From Chloroflexota bacterium (GTDB lineage Bacteria > Chloroflexota > Chloroflexia > Thermomicrobiales > UBA6265), in contig JAEWEG010000039.1 of assembly GCA_023389575.1 (NCBI GenBank), positions 80,723 to 144,722 of the forward strand: a DNA stretch of 64,000 bases. Direction: 5' to 3'. Below are positions 40,091-48,943 of the stretch, one piece after another. The position numbers were made by a program, and so were the translations under genes. Each line of letters opens with the position of its first letter. Position 1 is the stretch's first letter. A model generated the notes under the pieces. It saw only the letters and a program-made list of their open reading frames with translations, searched no databases and had not been told where the DNA came from.

Positions 40091-40350
40091 GCGTGCGCTC
40101 CAGCGGATGGTGGACCGTCGTGCTCGGCGGGCGGGAGTGCGTCACGGCCTGTGTCGAGGGGCGGATGCGACGCTGTTCGCACCGGTGATTGCACCGATGC
40201 CCGCGCGGCGATGGCGGACGGGCGGATTGGATTGTGGATAGGTCCCATTTGCCAATGCCCAGTCTAGAGCCGGGCAACTGCCATGTATAGACGCCTCGGA
40301 GCCCCAGAAGTTCCCACCTGGCCGAAACGGACTGGGATCGGGATGCTCAA

Positions 40351-41088
40351 TCAGCCACCGTCGCCCATCGCCTGCCGCAGGAGGCCGATCTCCTCGTCCA
40401 CGTATTCGTCCGCTGGATCGTTAGCCTTCAGCCGCTCCTGGATCGCCAGCGCCTCGGCATGGCGGCCGAGCGAGCGGAGGCATCTGGCCACCGTCCACTG
40501 GGCAATGTGTACCTGTTCCGGCGTTCCGGTTTCCTCATACGCATCCAAAGCCCGCTCGAACTCCGCCAGCGCCGACTCGAATGACCCCGCGTCGTGCAGC
40601 GTCCACCCCAGGTTGTTGTGGAGCGCCCCGCGCCATCGTCTCGCGCGCGGATCATCGCTGGCCGACGCTACCGCCAAACCCTGGCGCGTCCAGTCTTCCG
40701 CGCGCTCCGGATCGACGATCGCGAGCATGTGCAGGGCGTCCACCAGCAGGAAATCGTCTCCAGCGTCCCCGGCATGGCTGACAGCCGCCTCGAACAGCGG
40801 CGCCGCCCCAGCGGGATCGCCGTTCGAATTGCGTAGCCGTCCCCGTTCGAGCGCCACCCGCGCCGCCACGACCGGTACCTCCACGTCGATGCCATCGAGC
40901 AGCGCGTTCGCCTCGTCGAATCGCCTTTGAAGACCCATCGCCCGAGCGACTTGCGTGGTCACCTCCGCGCTGGCGATCGGGTCGCCGGATACCTCGCCCC
41001 CGAGTGCACGTAGCCGCTGTTCGCTGCCGGCCGGGTCCCCGAAATCCCACGCCGCGTCGAGTCGCGTTCCATCCAATCGATCGGGCAT
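40351..41088 (-). CDS. Tetratricopeptide-repeat protein
   Basis: From ATG 41088 (GGAGG just upstream) the product has 245 residues with several TPR-like helix pairs (e.g. NLGWTLHDAGSFESALAEFERALDAYEETG). No signal or catalytic part is visible. The gene starts 14 bp after the stop of the second MFS transporter and is the third gene of that operon. A scaffold or regulatory role is all that can be inferred. Confidence 0.65.
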   Translation of the reverse strand: MPDRLDGTRLDAAWDFGDPAGSEQRLRALGGEVSGDPIASAEVTTQVARAMGLQRRFDEANALLDGIDVEVPVVAARVALERGRLRNSNGDPAGAAPLFEAAVSHAGDAGDDFLLVDALHMLAIVDPERAEDWTRQGLAVASASDDPRARRWRGALHNNLGWTLHDAGSFESALAEFERALDAYEETGTPEQVHIAQWTVARCLRSLGRHAEALAIQERLKANDPADEYVDEEIGLLRQAMGDGG

Positions 41089-41102
41089 CGATTTCCTCCG
41101 GG

Positions 41103-42314
41103 TCAGTCGGCCACGTGAGAGGTTGCCACCGGCATCGCGTCCACCGTCGCCGGCTTGCGTAGCGTCTTCGTATAGAACGGGATCAGCGCGATCAGGCCCG
41201 CCACCACCATCAGCGCCACCTGGATCGATGTCGCCCTGGCCAGGAATCCGAGCACCGGTGGTCCCGCCAGGAACCCCGTGTACCCCATCGTCGCGACCGC
41301 CGCCACGCCCCGCCCACTGGGAATGCCCGGTATCGATCCCGCCGCGCTGTACACCACTGGGAACACGCTCGCCAGCCCGATCCCCATCACCGCGAAGCCG
41401 GCGATGGCCGCCCACGTTACATTCGGAATCAGCCCGGCCATCAGCCCAATCGCGGCGATCACCGCCCCGGTTCGCACCACCCGTTCCGCCCCGAACTTGA
41501 TGACGAGCTGGTCGGAAACGAACCGTCCCGCCAGCATCGTGGTCGAGAACACCGTGAACCCGAATGCCGCCATCCCCTCGCTCGAACCCAGCTCGTCATG
41601 CACGTAAAGCGCGCCCCAGTCCGCCAGCGAACCTTCGCCAATCGCCCCGCAGAACGCGATCACGCCCATTGGCCACAACGCGCGTGGCGGCAGCGAAAAG
41701 CCTCCTCCGCTCTTCGGCTTGTCTTCGGCCGGAATCGGGTCGTCCCGAACCATCCCCAGGTTTGCCCACAGGGTGAGCACCAGCGCGATGACGGCGAACA
41801 GGATCAGGTTCGCTTCCAGCCCCACGCCCGCCCCGGCCAGCACCGCGCTGATCGCCGCCCCGGCCAGGGCCCCAAAGCTGAAGAACCCGTGCAGCGATCC
41901 CATGATCGGCTTTTTAAGCCGCCGTTCCACCGTCACGCCCTGGGCGTTCATCGCCACGTCGGCCGCCCCGAACGACGCCCCGTAGAAGAACAATCCCGCG
42001 CCGAGTACCGCCGGAATCGGGCTCAGCGCCAGCGCCACCAGCGCCACGATGAAGATCAGCGTAAAGAACAGCGTCGTCCGATCGCTGCCGTGGTGCTCGA
42101 TCCACCGCCCGATGAACTGGAAGGCGATCAGCGACCCCACCGCGATGAACAACAGCAGCGCCCCAAGTTGCGCGGTGTCCATGTCCAGCTTCGCGGTCAG
42201 CGCCGGAATCCGCGCGATCCAGCCCGCGCTCACGAACCCGATGATGGCGAATATGGTCGATACCGCCGTACGTGGGCTTGGCGCGAAGGGAATGGAAGGC
42301 TTGCTCGTCGTCAT
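41103..42314 (-). CDS. MFS transporter, paralogue 2
   Basis: A 403-residue membrane protein with about 12 hydrophobic segments; first helix includes GFVSAGWIARIPAL. The loop between helices 2 and 3 (GRWIEHHGSDR) matches the G-x-x-x-D/E-x-x-G-R-R MFS signature loosely; ADWGALYVHDELGSS and GIPSGRGVAAVATMGYTGFLAGPPVLG are shared with the upstream gene. Its start overlaps the stop of paralogue 1 by 4 bp. About half of the residues in comparable segments agree by eye, so this is a tandem duplicate. Members of this group move sugars, drugs or other small molecules; no substrate clue. Confidence 0.85.
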   Translation of the reverse strand: MTTSKPSIPFAPSPRTAVSTIFAIIGFVSAGWIARIPALTAKLDMDTAQLGALLLFIAVGSLIAFQFIGRWIEHHGSDRTTLFFTLIFIVALVALALSPIPAVLGAGLFFYGASFGAADVAMNAQGVTVERRLKKPIMGSLHGFFSFGALAGAAISAVLAGAGVGLEANLILFAVIALVLTLWANLGMVRDDPIPAEDKPKSGGGFSLPPRALWPMGVIAFCGAIGEGSLADWGALYVHDELGSSEGMAAFGFTVFSTTMLAGRFVSDQLVIKFGAERVVRTGAVIAAIGLMAGLIPNVTWAAIAGFAVMGIGLASVFPVVYSAAGSIPGIPSGRGVAAVATMGYTGFLAGPPVLGFLARATSIQVALMVVAGLIALIPFYTKTLRKPATVDAMPVATSHVAD

Positions 42315-43546
42315 CCTGCAACCTGGTTTGTCGCGGCGGGTGTGCCGATCGGGGAATGGTCGTCGGTCGTGCCCTGTTCATGGGAAGCTCGTGTCACCGA
42401 GGGCGCCAGCACGATCACGATCGTCACAATCATACCCACCAGGGCGAAGGCCGCTCGCAGCGAGGCGACGTCGGCGATGAATCCCATCACCGGCGGACCG
42501 ATCAGGAACGCTGAGTAGCAGGCGGTGGCCACCGCCGCCACACCCGCCGCGCGTTCCACCCCAGGTGTCGAGCCCGCCGCCCGGTACACGATGGGGATGA
42601 TCGCCGCGAACCCGAGCCCGGCCAGCGCGAAGCTCACCAGGAACGACCACGGCGTGTTGATGCCGATCCCGAACAGCATTCCCACCGCCCCAAGCGCCGC
42701 GCCAACCCGCAGCACCATCACCGGTCCGGTCGCCCGCACCAGCCTGTCGCCGGAGAGGCGACCCACCAGCATCGTCAACGAAAAGATCGTGTAACCCATC
42801 GCCGCCGTGCCCGGGTTGGTTCGCAGGTCTTCCGAGAGGTACAGCGCGCCCCAGTCGGCCAACGCCTCTTCGATCAATCCACAGCAGAAGGCGATCGCGC
42901 CCAGCGGCCACAGCACCCGTGGCCCGATCGAGAAGATCGGCCGCCTCGCGCGTGGCGTCGCGGGCATCTCCACCCGCTCGTCTGGCACCAGGCATGGATT
43001 GACCGCCACCCATAGCGCCAGCAGCACCAGCGAAATGACCAGGAACTGCGGACCGATGCCAACGCCCAGCGCGGCAAGCCCGCCCCCGACCGCGGTCCCT
43101 AGCAGGGCCCCCACGCTGAACATGCCGTGCATCGAGGACAGGATTGGTGAGGCGATCCGGCGCTCGATCTCCACCGCCTGGGCGTTCAGCGCCACGTCGG
43201 TCGTTCCATTGAAGAACCCGTAGGCCAGCAGCACCATGAAGAACGCCCATGGCGCGGGAGAGGACACCGCCAGCGGGTATGCCAGCAGCCAACCGCCCCC
43301 GAAGATGGCGATCGCTCGCGCCGTGCCGATCTGTGAGATGCGTGGCGCGGCGGTCTGGAAGGCGATCAACGCCCCGATCGCCCCGGCGATCAGCACGGTT
43401 CCGAGTTCCGTTCGCGAGACATCCAGGTGCTCGGCGATGGCGGGAATCCTGGCGATCCAGTTACCAAGGATGAACCCGCGCATGATGAAGAGCAGCGCGA
43501 GCGCCACGCGCGGAGGAAGGGAGCCCAATATGGGAATGGACGGCAT
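42311..43546 (-). CDS. MFS transporter, paralogue 1
   Basis: A 411-residue polytopic protein with the same layout as its neighbour: FILGNWIARIPAIAEHL, GFFNGTTDVALNAQAVEIERR, SSMHGMFSVGALLGTAVGGG, ADWGALYLSEDL and GVAAVATACYSAFLIGPPVMGF. First gene of a three-gene operon (MFS-MFS-TPR). Two like transporters in tandem could form a heteromer or diverged specificities. Confidence 0.85.
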   Translation of the reverse strand: MPSIPILGSLPPRVALALLFIMRGFILGNWIARIPAIAEHLDVSRTELGTVLIAGAIGALIAFQTAAPRISQIGTARAIAIFGGGWLLAYPLAVSSPAPWAFFMVLLAYGFFNGTTDVALNAQAVEIERRIASPILSSMHGMFSVGALLGTAVGGGLAALGVGIGPQFLVISLVLLALWVAVNPCLVPDERVEMPATPRARRPIFSIGPRVLWPLGAIAFCCGLIEEALADWGALYLSEDLRTNPGTAAMGYTIFSLTMLVGRLSGDRLVRATGPVMVLRVGAALGAVGMLFGIGINTPWSFLVSFALAGLGFAAIIPIVYRAAGSTPGVERAAGVAAVATACYSAFLIGPPVMGFIADVASLRAAFALVGMIVTIVIVLAPSVTRASHEQGTTDDHSPIGTPAATNQVAG

Positions 43547-43905
43547 GCGGAATACCTGGGGTAGCGGGAGTCGAAGGGCCAGTCGAATGGGTTGAAGAAA
43601 AGGGAAAGTGGTGGCTGGGTGCGCTGAAAACCAGCCCTTCGAAACGTGGGTGGTGTCGCAGGCGTTTCGCCAATCGAATCGTAGGGTCTGACGGCGACTT
43701 CAACAAGGGTAAGTGGCCCGATTTGGGATCACATACGAGAAGGGGCGCGGTCACTTCGACCGCGCCCGTTCTCCATGTAGTATGCGAGGGTGAACTAGCC
43801 TGTCGCCAATGATCGCGCCCATTCACTCGGCGGCTGTTTCCATGATCCGCTCTGCCGCGTATGATCACGGTCCAGATCTCGCCGCACCTTCGCAAGGGGA
43901 CACTG
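43547..43905. other. Divergent intergenic region with a terminator-like hairpin
   Basis: This 359-bp region separates two divergent genes. It holds the 16-bp-stem hairpin at 43737-43773, which would normally mark the end of a transcript, although no gene ends here. No small gene could be supported. Confidence 0.4.
43737..43773. terminator. Terminator-like hairpin without an upstream gene
   Basis: 16-bp stem with one mismatch, 43737-43752/43758-43773, ACTTC loop. It lies between two divergently transcribed genes. It might end a short non-coding transcript or be an attenuator. Confidence 0.5.
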
Positions 43906-45072
43906 ATGATGGAATCCACGGTCATCGCTCGCGTAGACGCAGTAACGCTCGAAGGCAAGCGCCCGCGCGCCGCCGGAAGTAACGCCCGACTCGGCTACCA
44001 CGGCGACGTCGTTCGCCTGCCGCTCGTTCGCCTCACCACAACCGATGGCATCACCGGTTGGGGGCGATCTTCGGTCGATCCCGCTCTCCTCGAGACCGTG
44101 CCGGGGAAGTCGCTCGGCGACCTTATCAGTGGCTCCACGGTCCAGCCGGCTTGGGCCGCGCTCGAACTGCCCTTGCTCGACCTCGCCGCCCGGATCGCCG
44201 GCCAACCCGTCCATCGCTTTGTCTCGGGAGCCGATCCCCTGCCTGTCCGGAGCTACGACACCTCGCTCTATTTCGACGACCTGCATCTCGACTCCGACGA
44301 CGAGGCCGTCGCGTTGATCGCCGATGAGGCCCGCCAGGGCTGGGACCGTGGCCATCGCGCGTTCAAGATCAAGGTTGGGCGGGGCGCCATGCACATGCCG
44401 CTGAACGAGGGCATGGCCCGGGACATCGCCATCATCCACGGCGTCCGCGAAGCCGTCGGTCCCGATGCCACCATCATGATCGACGCCAACAACGGCTGGA
44501 ACCTCAACCTCACCAAACAGGTGCTCACCGAAACCGCCAGCGCCAACCTCTACTGGATCGAGGAAGTTTTCCACGAGGACAACGTCCTCTACGGGCACCT
44601 CAAGGAATGGCAGGCCGCCGAGGGGCTAAACGTCCTCATCGCCGACGGCGAAGGCGTTCCCGATCCCCGCGTGCCTGGATGGGCTCGCGAAGGCGTCATC
44701 GACGTGGTGCAAACCAACATCTACCAGCGTGGCTTCGGTAATTGGCACACGTTTGGCCGGGAACTCGATGGCCTCGGCGTTCAGTCGTCGCCGCATACCT
44801 ACGGCAGTGGCATTGGCAACTACGTCACGTCACAGCTCGCGGCCACGCTCCAGGGCCTGAACTACGTTGAGTGGGACGAAGCCACCTTCGACGCCATCGA
44901 CAACTCCGCCTTCGCCATCGTCGAGGGTGTCGTCACGATGCCGGAAACCCCTGGCCTCGGTCTGGAACTCGACGATGACGCGTTCAACGCCGCCGTCGCC
45001 GCATCCGGCGCCACGTATGGCCGCTCGCGACCCGGCGGTTCCCACCGTCCCGTGTCCAGCAGGGAAGCCTGA
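43906..45072 (+). CDS. Enolase-superfamily protein (mandelate racemase/muconate lactonizing type)
   Basis: The 388-residue product starts behind AAGGGGA (ATG 43861 in the same frame lacks a site). It has the capping domain start (VIARVDAVTLEG, RLPLVRLTTTDGITGWGRSS), and in the barrel the general-base Lys154-x-Lys156 (FKIKVG), metal ligands Asp193 (IDANNGWN), Glu219/Glu220 and Asp247/Glu249 (IADGEG), and His297 (SSPHTYG). Presence of KxK and a later His is the mandelate-racemase/galactarate-type pattern. A sugar-acid dehydratase or racemase fits the carbohydrate ABC operon that follows. Confidence 0.87.
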   Translation: MMESTVIARVDAVTLEGKRPRAAGSNARLGYHGDVVRLPLVRLTTTDGITGWGRSSVDPALLETVPGKSLGDLISGSTVQPAWAALELPLLDLAARIAGQPVHRFVSGADPLPVRSYDTSLYFDDLHLDSDDEAVALIADEARQGWDRGHRAFKIKVGRGAMHMPLNEGMARDIAIIHGVREAVGPDATIMIDANNGWNLNLTKQVLTETASANLYWIEEVFHEDNVLYGHLKEWQAAEGLNVLIADGEGVPDPRVPGWAREGVIDVVQTNIYQRGFGNWHTFGRELDGLGVQSSPHTYGSGIGNYVTSQLAATLQGLNYVEWDEATFDAIDNSAFAIVEGVVTMPETPGLGLELDDDAFNAAVAASGATYGRSRPGGSHRPVSSREA

Positions 45073-45642
45073 TCGGCGTCATCGCGGACCTCGCAGTTCG
45101 GGATGATGCCGGAGAATGTCCATCCACGTACCTCTAACCACCCGAACTCACACGTCTCGCAGTCACAAACCAGGCCCGTCATCCTGAGGCGCCAGCCGAA
45201 TGACCCCCGGACGAAATCCTTGGCGGCGCAGCCGCCACCTGGGCAACAACCAGACAACTCGCGTCAGCGAACAGAACGGCTCGCGCATGGACACCGCCTG
45301 ACGGCGGGAGGAGTTCGTCCGGCACTCCCGCGCTCGCCCCCGCCCGATCACACCAACCCATCACGACGCTGGTCGCCGCGGTTTCCATCCCGAATGGCTC
45401 CACTCGAGACCTCAGGCTCCAACGCGCCGATCCATGCACCAGTACGGAAGACCCAACCGGCACAACGCGAACCGCCCCATGCGGCGCCTGCCGGTGTGTG
45501 GTCTTCCCTTCACCCACGCCTGATCACTGCTCACGCTCACGCCATCTGGCGGCTTTTCCCTTCTTCGATGCGTTCACAGGGTAGGCGGTTCTCGCACCTC
45601 CCCCCGCACGCCCCCAAGGCGCTCACGAAAGGACTCTCCACC
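45073..45642. other. Long intergenic stretch
   Basis: About 570 bases in which I see no supported gene. Compositional bias keeps one frame open, but its translation is Pro/His/Arg-rich and not protein-like. It leads up to the small repeat-associated gene at 45643. Confidence 0.4.
45627..45634 (+). promoter_or_regulatory. Ribosome binding site of the small repeat-associated ORF
   Basis: GAAAGGAC stands 8 nt before ATG 45643 and is the same signal seen before all six array genes and other genes of this window. The second repeat has a matching GTAAGGACTC before an ATG. Confidence 0.5.
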
Positions 45643-45810
45643 ATGTATCATCCCCGCCATGATGATTCACTGAACCTCGCCCCCGGACACGACAACATCA
45701 TTACCGCACCGACATTAATTCAGGAGCCGACATTAATTGGTCGTCCAGGAAAACCCGCCGTTCCGGGCAAACTCACCCCTCCAAGCCAATTAAATGCATT
45801 AATGGATTAA
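45643..45810 (+). CDS. Small conserved ORF within repeat copy A
   Basis: A 55-residue reading frame behind GAAAGGAC. The last 41 codons (after GHDN) align without gaps to the copy at 58746-58868: both share HDN-I/M-ITA, TLI....TLIG, KP-V-VPG and end in N-x-LM before the same stop. No family is recognised; there is no membrane segment. In copy B the matching ATG is out of frame, so B is probably decayed, or the conserved element is a nucleic-acid site and coding is coincidental. Confidence 0.4.
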   Translation: MYHPRHDDSLNLAPGHDNIITAPTLIQEPTLIGRPGKPAVPGKLTPPSQLNALMD

Positions 45811-45828
45811 TGTCGCCGAAAAACACAC
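45688..45828 (+). repeat. Diverged dispersed repeat, copy A
   Basis: A 141-bp segment that aligns ungapped, about 75% identical by my hand count (106 of 141), to 58728-58868 on the opposite strand. It contains GACATTAATT twice and, near its end, GGATTAATGTC in inverted orientation, plus a terminal CGAAAAACACAC that is identical in both copies. Confidence 0.75.
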
Positions 45829-45946
45829 GCTCTGGGCCAGCGTTCTCGCGACCTCATCTCGCCGCCTGGATTTGACGTGAATGTACGGTGTCACGGCCTG
45901 CGAAGCAGGTCTGTGAAACCTCCGTGCAGGCGCCCCAATCGCGCTT
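45829..45946. other. Spacer between repeat A and the carbohydrate ABC operon end
   Basis: About 118 bases; no hairpin, gene or promoter recognised. Confidence 0.3.
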
Positions 45947-46819
45947 CTATCCCTTCACCGCGCCCAGCGTGAACCCGGCGATGAACCGGTCCAGGAAGTA
46001 GTTGTACAGCAACGCCACCGGTATCGCGACCAGCGCCGCGGCCGCCATCAGCGACTGCCAGAAGTACACGTCGCCCCGGATCAACTCGGTGAACACGCCA
46101 ACGCTCACCGTCTTCTGGCTCGAACTCTGCACGAACGCCAGCGAATACACGAACTCGTGCAGCGTCAGCGTGAACGAGAAGATCACCACCGTCAGGATGC
46201 CCGGGATCGAGACCGGGATCACTGTGCGCCAGATCGCGCCAAGCCGGCTGTACCCATCGATCATGGCCTGCTCTTCGATTTCCCACGGCACCCCGCGCAT
46301 GAACCCCATCATCAGCCAGGTGCAGAACGGGATCGTGAACGTTGGGTACACCAACGCCATCGACCACTTCGAATTCTGCAGGCCAAGCTCGGCCACCACC
46401 GCCGTCAAGGGGATGAACAGCAACGTCGGCGGCACCAGGTACACCAGGAAGATCAGGATCCCCAGGTTCTCGCCCCACTTGCCCGAGAGCCGCACCAGGC
46501 TGTACGCGGCGGGCACCACGGCCAGCACGGTGATCACCATCACCACCACCGCTATCAGGAAGGTATTGCCAATGAACGCTCTGTAGCTCGTATCGTTCCA
46601 GAGCAGGCTGATGTTCGACATCGTCGGCGGGTCGTTGTAGAGAAGCGGGTTGTTGCGTGGGTTGTACAGGTCGTTGTTCGTCTTGAACATCGTCAGGATC
46701 ATCCACGCGAACGGGATGAACGCGAACAACGCGAAGAACAACGCCACCAGGTACACCACGCCCCGGCCCACCACATGCTTCACTCGCGCGGTCGTCGGAC
46801 TCGTGTTCTGGATGTCCAT
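45947..46819 (-). CDS. Carbohydrate ABC transporter permease (MalG/LacG type)
   Basis: A 290-residue inner-membrane protein with six hydrophobic segments. The cytoplasmic EAA loop is present (EIEEQAMIDGYSRLGAIWRTVIPVSIPGI), which docks on the ATPase. The N-terminal segment FFALFAFIPFAWMILTMFKTN and the end DRFIAGFTLGAVKG are typical of the MalG subfamily. It directly follows the MalF-type permease (1-bp gap) and is the last gene of the operon. It imports a sugar or related compound of unknown identity. Confidence 0.9.
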   Translation of the reverse strand: MDIQNTSPTTARVKHVVGRGVVYLVALFFALFAFIPFAWMILTMFKTNNDLYNPRNNPLLYNDPPTMSNISLLWNDTSYRAFIGNTFLIAVVVMVITVLAVVPAAYSLVRLSGKWGENLGILIFLVYLVPPTLLFIPLTAVVAELGLQNSKWSMALVYPTFTIPFCTWLMMGFMRGVPWEIEEQAMIDGYSRLGAIWRTVIPVSIPGILTVVIFSFTLTLHEFVYSLAFVQSSSQKTVSVGVFTELIRGDVYFWQSLMAAAALVAIPVALLYNYFLDRFIAGFTLGAVKG

Positions 46820-47794
46820 CTAGTCATTGTCCGATCTGCGAGCCAGGCGCAACATGCCAATCGCGATCGCCACCAGCACCGGCAGCAGGAACAGCGCGAT
46901 CGCCGCGCCCTGGGCCAGGTTCCCGCCCTGGATCCCCTTGAAATACGCCCAGGTTGAGAGCACCTGCGTGTCGTTCACCGGGCCGCCCCGGGTCAGCACC
47001 AGGGACACCGTCAGGTCGGTGAAGGTGAACACCAGGCTGAATAGCGTCGCCACCGCCATGATCGGCAGCAACAGCGGCAGGCGAATGTAGAACAACTGTC
47101 GCCAGAACCCGGCTCCGTCAACTTCCGCGGCGTCCTTCACGTCCTGCGGAATCGATGACAACCCTGCCAGCAGGATCACCGTCGCCAGCGGAAGGATGCG
47201 CCAGACATGAACCGCCACCACCGAGATTTGCGCCAGGTCCGTCTTGCCCAGCCAGTACATGTTCCGGCCCGGTCCAAACCGCGTGCCCGGTCCCAGCAGC
47301 CCCAGTTCCCGCATGATGAAGTCGATTGGGCTGTACACCGAGTCCAGCATCCAGAACCATCCCAGCACGCTCAACGCGATGGGCGTGGTCCACGGCAGCA
47401 GGATCAGGAATCGCACCAGGCGCTTCCCGTGGAAATCGGTCGAGAGCACCAGCGCCAGGATGTTCGCGAAGATGATCACGATCACCTGCGAAATCAGCGT
47501 GAAGGCGATCGTGTTGCGCAGCGCCTTGCGAAACACATCGTCGTTCAGGATGGCCCGGAAGTTGTCCAGCCCAACAAAGTTGTCGCGGCTGGTGATGTGC
47601 GGCTGCCCAACCGTCACGTTGCTGAAGGCGTACAACACCGCCAGCACCAGTGGGATCGCCACCAGCGCGATGATGTAGACAATGGCCGGAGCCAGCAGCA
47701 GCGGGCCCAGCACGCGCTCGTTGTCCAGCAGGAACCGCTTCTCCCGCTCCTCCGGGGCGACAGGTGGAGCGGTGGGGGCGACCGGCGCGCTCAT
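46820..47794 (-). CDS. Carbohydrate ABC transporter permease (MalF/UgpA type)
   Basis: A 324-residue polytopic protein. The EAA motif is DVKDAAEVDGAGFWRQLFYIRLPLLLP. N-terminal segment LGPLLLAPAIVYIIALVAIPLVLAVLYAF is a first helix of MalF-like proteins and the transmembrane span ending GRHMY... is absent, as in short MalF forms. Its start overlaps the ATPase stop by ATGA (47791-47794), so the importer is translationally coupled. Confidence 0.9.
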   Translation of the reverse strand: MSAPVAPTAPPVAPEEREKRFLLDNERVLGPLLLAPAIVYIIALVAIPLVLAVLYAFSNVTVGQPHITSRDNFVGLDNFRAILNDDVFRKALRNTIAFTLISQVIVIIFANILALVLSTDFHGKRLVRFLILLPWTTPIALSVLGWFWMLDSVYSPIDFIMRELGLLGPGTRFGPGRNMYWLGKTDLAQISVVAVHVWRILPLATVILLAGLSSIPQDVKDAAEVDGAGFWRQLFYIRLPLLLPIMAVATLFSLVFTFTDLTVSLVLTRGGPVNDTQVLSTWAYFKGIQGGNLAQGAAIALFLLPVLVAIAIGMLRLARRSDND

Positions 47795-48843
47795 GACCCG
47801 CTACCCGCCGGCACCGTCACCACCTCGGGCTCGCGCCGCAGACCGGATTCCTTGTCGAACACCCGCACGTCGCTGTTCCGCACCGCCAGGGTGAGTTCTC
47901 CACCCTCCTCGGCCGGAACCGCCGCGTTGGCGGCCATCCTCGCCACCGTGCGAACGCCATCGACCTCGCCGTACACCAGCTTCTCCGAGCCCAGGTACTC
48001 CTCCCGGATCGACGTCAGGAGAAATGACGTATGAGACGCCGCGTCGACGTCACCTTCGAGAACCATGTGGAAATTCTCGGGCCGGAACCCAACCAGGTCG
48101 TTTCCTTTCGGAATCAGGTTCATGGGCGGCGATCCGAGGAAGGTCGCCACGAACGTGTCCGCCGGCTCCTCGTAGATCTCCCTTGGCGTGCCGAGTTGCC
48201 GAATCCGCCCGCTATCGATGACGGCGATGCGGTTCCCCATGCCCATCGCTTCCACCTGGTCGTGGGTCACGTAGATCGTGGTCGTCCCGATTTCGTGCTG
48301 GAACTGCTGAAGCTCGTCCCGAGCCGAGGCCCGTCGCTGCGCGTCCAGGTTCGACAGCGGCTCATCCAGCAGGAATACGTTCGGCTCGCGCACCAGCGCC
48401 CTCGCCAGCGCCACCCGCTGCCGTTGGCCGCCGGACAGCTGCCGGGGCTTGCGATCCAGCAGGTGATCGATCCCCAGGATCGAGGCCGCCCATTCGACCT
48501 TCCGTTCCTGCTCCTGTTTCGGGGTCTTCGCCGCCTTCAGCGGAAACGCGATGTTGTTCCGCACCGACATGTGCGGGTAGAGCGCGTAGCTCTGGAATAC
48601 CATGGCGATCTGCCGGGCCCGCGGCGGGAGGTGGTTTACCACCTTGCCGCCGATCAGGATGTCGCCGGAGGTGGGATGCTCGAGCCCGCCGATCATGCGC
48701 AGCAAGGTCGTTTTTCCGCACCCGGATGGACCAAGCAACACCAGGAACTCGCCGTCGGTCGTCGTGATGTCGATATCCTTGACGACCTTTACCGCCCCCC
48801 CATCGAATTCCTTGGTGATCTTGCGTGTTTCTACTATCGCCAT
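47791..48843 (-). CDS. ABC transporter ATP-binding protein (MalK/UgpC type)
   Basis: The 350-residue ATPase has Walker A GPSGCGKT (38-45), Q-loop FQSYALYPHM, signature LSGGQRQRVALARA, Walker B FLLDEPLSNLDAQ, H-loop His in YVTHDQVEAM, and a C-terminal regulatory (OB-fold) domain from about residue 240. It energises the two permeases that follow it. The start is 101 bp from the binding-protein stop, across a stem-loop (48897-48928) that may lower its expression relative to the binding protein. Confidence 0.93.
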   Translation of the reverse strand: MAIVETRKITKEFDGGAVKVVKDIDITTTDGEFLVLLGPSGCGKTTLLRMIGGLEHPTSGDILIGGKVVNHLPPRARQIAMVFQSYALYPHMSVRNNIAFPLKAAKTPKQEQERKVEWAASILGIDHLLDRKPRQLSGGQRQRVALARALVREPNVFLLDEPLSNLDAQRRASARDELQQFQHEIGTTTIYVTHDQVEAMGMGNRIAVIDSGRIRQLGTPREIYEEPADTFVATFLGSPPMNLIPKGNDLVGFRPENFHMVLEGDVDAASHTSFLLTSIREEYLGSEKLVYGEVDGVRTVARMAANAAVPAEEGGELTLAVRNSDVRVFDKESGLRREPEVVTVPAGSGS

Positions 48844-48896
48844 GCGTCGGATCCTGGCATCTGTACTCTGGTCCCGGAAAACTGGTCTTCAACGCA

Positions 48897-48928
48897 GAAC
48901 GGGGGAGGCGGTGACTCCTCCCCCGTTC
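48897..48928 (-). terminator. Intercistronic hairpin between binding protein and ATPase genes
   Basis: A perfect 12-bp stem GAACGGGGGAGG (48897-48908)/CCTCCCCCGTTC (48917-48928) with an 8-nt loop, 16 bp past the binding-protein stop. Such hairpins often make binding-protein mRNA more abundant or stable than that for the membrane subunits. Confidence 0.75.
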
Positions 48929-48943
48929 CGCTCGTGGTGCGAG

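Noticed and set aside
45103..45642. Open frame through the intergenic region before the small ORF.
   Set aside because: Its translation is rich in Pro, His and Arg with no helix or strand pattern and no ribosome site; only the terminal part from 45643 is kept as tentative.
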